A stretch of DNA of 7,671 bases from DATEHG01 sp041691295. Its GTDB lineage: Bacteria; Gemmatimonadota; Gemmatimonadetes; Gemmatimonadales; GWC2-71-9. How positions within the stretch are numbered: position 1 is the first letter of the stretch; the number at the start of each line of letters is the position of its first letter. Below the pieces are notes generated by a model. It made no database searches, was not told where the DNA came from, and saw only the letters and a list, made by a program, of their open reading frames with translations. Position numbers and translations under genes: made by a program. The DNA lies in assembly GCA_041691295.1 (NCBI GenBank), contig JBEPVA010000190.1, positions 1 through 7,671 on the forward strand, given 5' to 3'. Of the stretch, positions 5,934 to 7,671 are shown piece by piece.

Positions 5934-6811
5934 CGGCTCATTCTCCGTTCGCGGGCCCGGAAAAAGGCGATCAGCGGCTCGGCGTAGCTGCGATCGGTCT
6001 GCAGCCGGACCAGGTCGATGCCGCGGGTCCGCAGCGTCCTGGCCAGCCCATCGTCGAGTTCGGCCATCTGTTCGCAATAACGGCTGCGGGTGGCCAGGCT
6101 GTCGGTATCGATGACTTGCCAGTCGCCGCTTTCCTCGTCCCAGAACGTCATCAGCCCGGCCGGCACCAACTCACGCTCCCGCGGATCGAACAGTTGCAGC
6201 GGGATGACGTCGTGTCGCTGGGCCGCTCGCGCGAGGGCGCCCTCGAATCGCTCAGTCAGAAAATCGGAAACCACGAACAAGACCGTGCGCCGGCGGAGCG
6301 CCGGTTCGAGGTACTCGAGCGCGGCGTTCAGATCGGTGCCGGAACCCTTGGGGTCCATGGTGAGCAGTTCACTGATCATCCGGAGCGCCTGGCGGCGGCC
6401 CTGGCGCGGTGCGAGATACTGCTCCACCCGGTCGGTGAAGAACAGGGCGCCAACCCGGTCATGATTGCGGGCGGCAGCCAGCGCCAGGACGGCGCAGACC
6501 TCAGTCGCGAGGTCGCCTTTGGTGCGTCCCCGGGTGCCGAAGCGGCGCGAGGCGCTGAGGTCCACCACGAACATCACGGTGAGAGCCCGCTCCTCGATGT
6601 AGCGCTTGATGTAGGCGGATCCCAGCCGGGCGGTCACGTTCCAGTCGATGGACCGGACGTCGTCGCCGGGCTGGTACTCACGGACTTCGGAGAACTCGAC
6701 TCCGCGGCCATGAAATACGCTGAGATACTGGCCGGCCAGGATATCCCTGACCAGGTGGCGAGTCGTGATCTCGAGCCGGTTGACCTCCTGCATGACCTCC
6801 TGATCGCTCAT
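5930..6811 (-). CDS. DUF58 protein with VWA-like fold, MoxR partner
   Basis: The 293-residue cytosolic protein has no TM segment or signal peptide. The DUF58 signature is clear at residues 35-62: GRGVEFSEVREYQPGDDVRS then IDWNVTAR. The remainder resembles a VWA fold with a complete metal-binding set: D84-x-S86-x-S88 (VVDLSAS), Thr159 in GSGTDLNAAL and Asp183 in VSDFLTE. DUF58 genes nearly always sit beside moxR, and the proteins are thought to be adaptors or clients of the ATPase; no enzymatic activity is established. The ATG overlaps the moxR stop as ATGA, with only a weak purine run upstream, so translation probably depends on termination of moxR. The 3' end overlaps the next gene as GTGA. 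The family call is certain, the role inferred. Confidence 0.93.
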   Translation of the reverse strand: MSDQEVMQEVNRLEITTRHLVRDILAGQYLSVFHGRGVEFSEVREYQPGDDVRSIDWNVTARLGSAYIKRYIEERALTVMFVVDLSASRRFGTRGRTKGDLATEVCAVLALAAARNHDRVGALFFTDRVEQYLAPRQGRRQALRMISELLTMDPKGSGTDLNAALEYLEPALRRRTVLFVVSDFLTERFEGALARAAQRHDVIPLQLFDPRERELVPAGLMTFWDEESGDWQVIDTDSLATRSRYCEQMAELDDGLARTLRTRGIDLVRLQTDRSYAEPLIAFFRARERRMSR

Positions 6812-7671
6812 GGCACCCGTACGGACTCGAGCACTCGGCCGATGATCGTATCGGAGGTCACTCCTTCGGCATCAGCGCGGTAGGTCAGGATCAGGCGGTG
6901 ACGGAGGACGTCGTAGGCCAGGTCCTTGATGTCGTCGGGAGTGACGTACCCACGGCCATCCAGAAAGGCGAGCGCCTTGGCCGCACGGATCAGGAAGATC
7001 CCGCCGCGGGGGGAGGCGCCATACTCGATCAGCGGCGTCAGGTCCGCGAGCCCGACGGCTTTGGGGGTGCGGGTCGCGGCGACCAGGTCGAGGACGTACT
7101 CCTTGATCCGCTGATCGACGTAGACCTGCCGGACCTGCTCACGGATCTTCAATACCGCTTCCGGAGTCAGTACCGCCCTGATCACTGGATCGGCCTGCCC
7201 CGTCATGCGCTCGAGAACCTCGAGCTCCTGGGATCGATCGGGATAGGTCACCACCAGCTTGAACATGAACCGATCGACCTGGGCCTCGGGCAGGGGATAG
7301 GTGCCCTCGTGCTCGATCGGGTTCTGGGTGGCCAGGACCAGGAACAACTCGGGCAGGGCAAAGGTCTCGCTGCCGATACTGACCTGCTTTTCCTGCATGC
7401 TTTCGAGCAGGGCGCTCTGGACCTTGGCTGGCGCCCGGTTGATCTCGTCGGCCAGGACGATGTTGGTGAAGACCGGCCCGCGCTCGACGGTGAACTCGCC
7501 GCTTTTCTGATTGTAGATCCGGGTGCCCAGCAGATCCGCCGGCAGCAGGTCGGGGGTGAACTGGATCCGGTGGAAGCCACAGCTGATCGTACTGGCCAGC
7601 GTCCTGACTGCGAGCGTCTTGGCCAGACCTGGCACTCCCTCCAGCAGGACATGGCCGTCGGCCAGCAGGCC
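6808..7671 (-). CDS. moxR: MoxR-family AAA+ ATPase, N-terminus outside window
   Basis: The frame is open to the right edge. 287 residues are visible, and by comparison with the usual 310-350 roughly 30-60 N-terminal residues are missing. A GTG at 7635 falls inside the Walker A motif and cannot be the start. Counting from the edge: Walker A GVPGLAKT (12-19), Walker B IVLADE with Asp75-Glu76, then INRAPAKVQSALLESMQEKQ, sensor 1 ATQN (Asn117), EAQVDRF with Arg134 as likely arginine finger, sensor 2 GASPRGG (Arg222), and the lid helices KALAFLDGRGYVTPDDIKDL. All catalytic positions are present, so an active ATPase is expected. MoxR enzymes are hexameric, chaperone-like ATPases that act on VWA-domain partners; here it heads the visible part of the operon with DUF58 and Bat proteins. 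It ends with TGA overlapping the DUF58 ATG. The operon promoter lies beyond the window. Confidence 0.95.
   Translation of the reverse strand, partial: GLLADGHVLLEGVPGLAKTLAVRTLASTISCGFHRIQFTPDLLPADLLGTRIYNQKSGEFTVERGPVFTNIVLADEINRAPAKVQSALLESMQEKQVSIGSETFALPELFLVLATQNPIEHEGTYPLPEAQVDRFMFKLVVTYPDRSQELEVLERMTGQADPVIRAVLTPEAVLKIREQVRQVYVDQRIKEYVLDLVAATRTPKAVGLADLTPLIEYGASPRGGIFLIRAAKALAFLDGRGYVTPDDIKDLAYDVLRHRLILTYRADAEGVTSDTIIGRVLESVRVP

Noticed and set aside
5934..6077. Upstream extension of the BatD-like gene to an ATG at 6077
   Set aside because: It lies inside the DUF58 gene in another frame, is rich in Arg/Asp without a signal peptide, and would bury the clear signal sequence that begins at GTG 5933.

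Overview
The window is GC-rich and compactly coded, with GTG starts, 4-nt start/stop overlaps and rpoC-rpsL-rpsG linkage, which points to a free-living, Gram-negative-type bacterium. The rpoC tail, the S12/S7 sequences and the adjoining MoxR-Bat cluster feel most like Gemmatimonadota or a neighbouring phylum. That placement is inference from memory of such sequences, not a search result.

Left part (+ strand, 1-2107): the 3' end of rpoC (RNA polymerase beta') closes with a textbook intrinsic terminator. A new promoter (TTGACC, 17-nt spacer, TATCTT) and a short leader holding a perfect inverted repeat then start a two-gene unit, rpsL-rpsG (ribosomal proteins S12 and S7), joined by a GTGA overlap. 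A second strong terminator ends this unit. fusA and tuf, the usual next genes of the str operon, are absent here.

Middle (2108-2250): a short convergent intergenic region without a gene. On the minus strand, directly after the last stop codon of the opposing operon, lies a guanine-run cluster fitting the G-quadruplex consensus. No clear intrinsic terminator for the minus-strand operon is visible.

Right part (- strand, 7671-2251): five tightly packed genes forming a MoxR/Bat ('aerotolerance'-type) operon. In transcription order they are a MoxR-family AAA+ ATPase (N-terminus outside the window), a cytosolic DUF58 protein with a complete von Willebrand A metal site, a signal-peptide/one-TM protein resembling a short BatD joined to a DUF4381-like cytosolic tail, a BatA-like membrane VWA protein, and a BatB-like membrane VWA protein fused to a TPR domain. 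MoxR ATPases are thought to act as chaperone-like partners of VWA proteins. DUF58 would be the cytosolic adaptor, and the three membrane proteins would present VWA, TPR and Ig-like domains on the periplasmic side.

The most unusual feature is in the last gene. The junction between the BatB and TPR halves is a complete lipoprotein-type signal (basic n-region, hydrophobic stretch, L-A-G-C lipobox) inside one open reading frame, placed where the positive-inside rule puts the cysteine on the periplasmic face. The fusion could therefore be cut into a membrane VWA protein and a separate TPR lipoprotein. The rest of the window is ordinary core genome.
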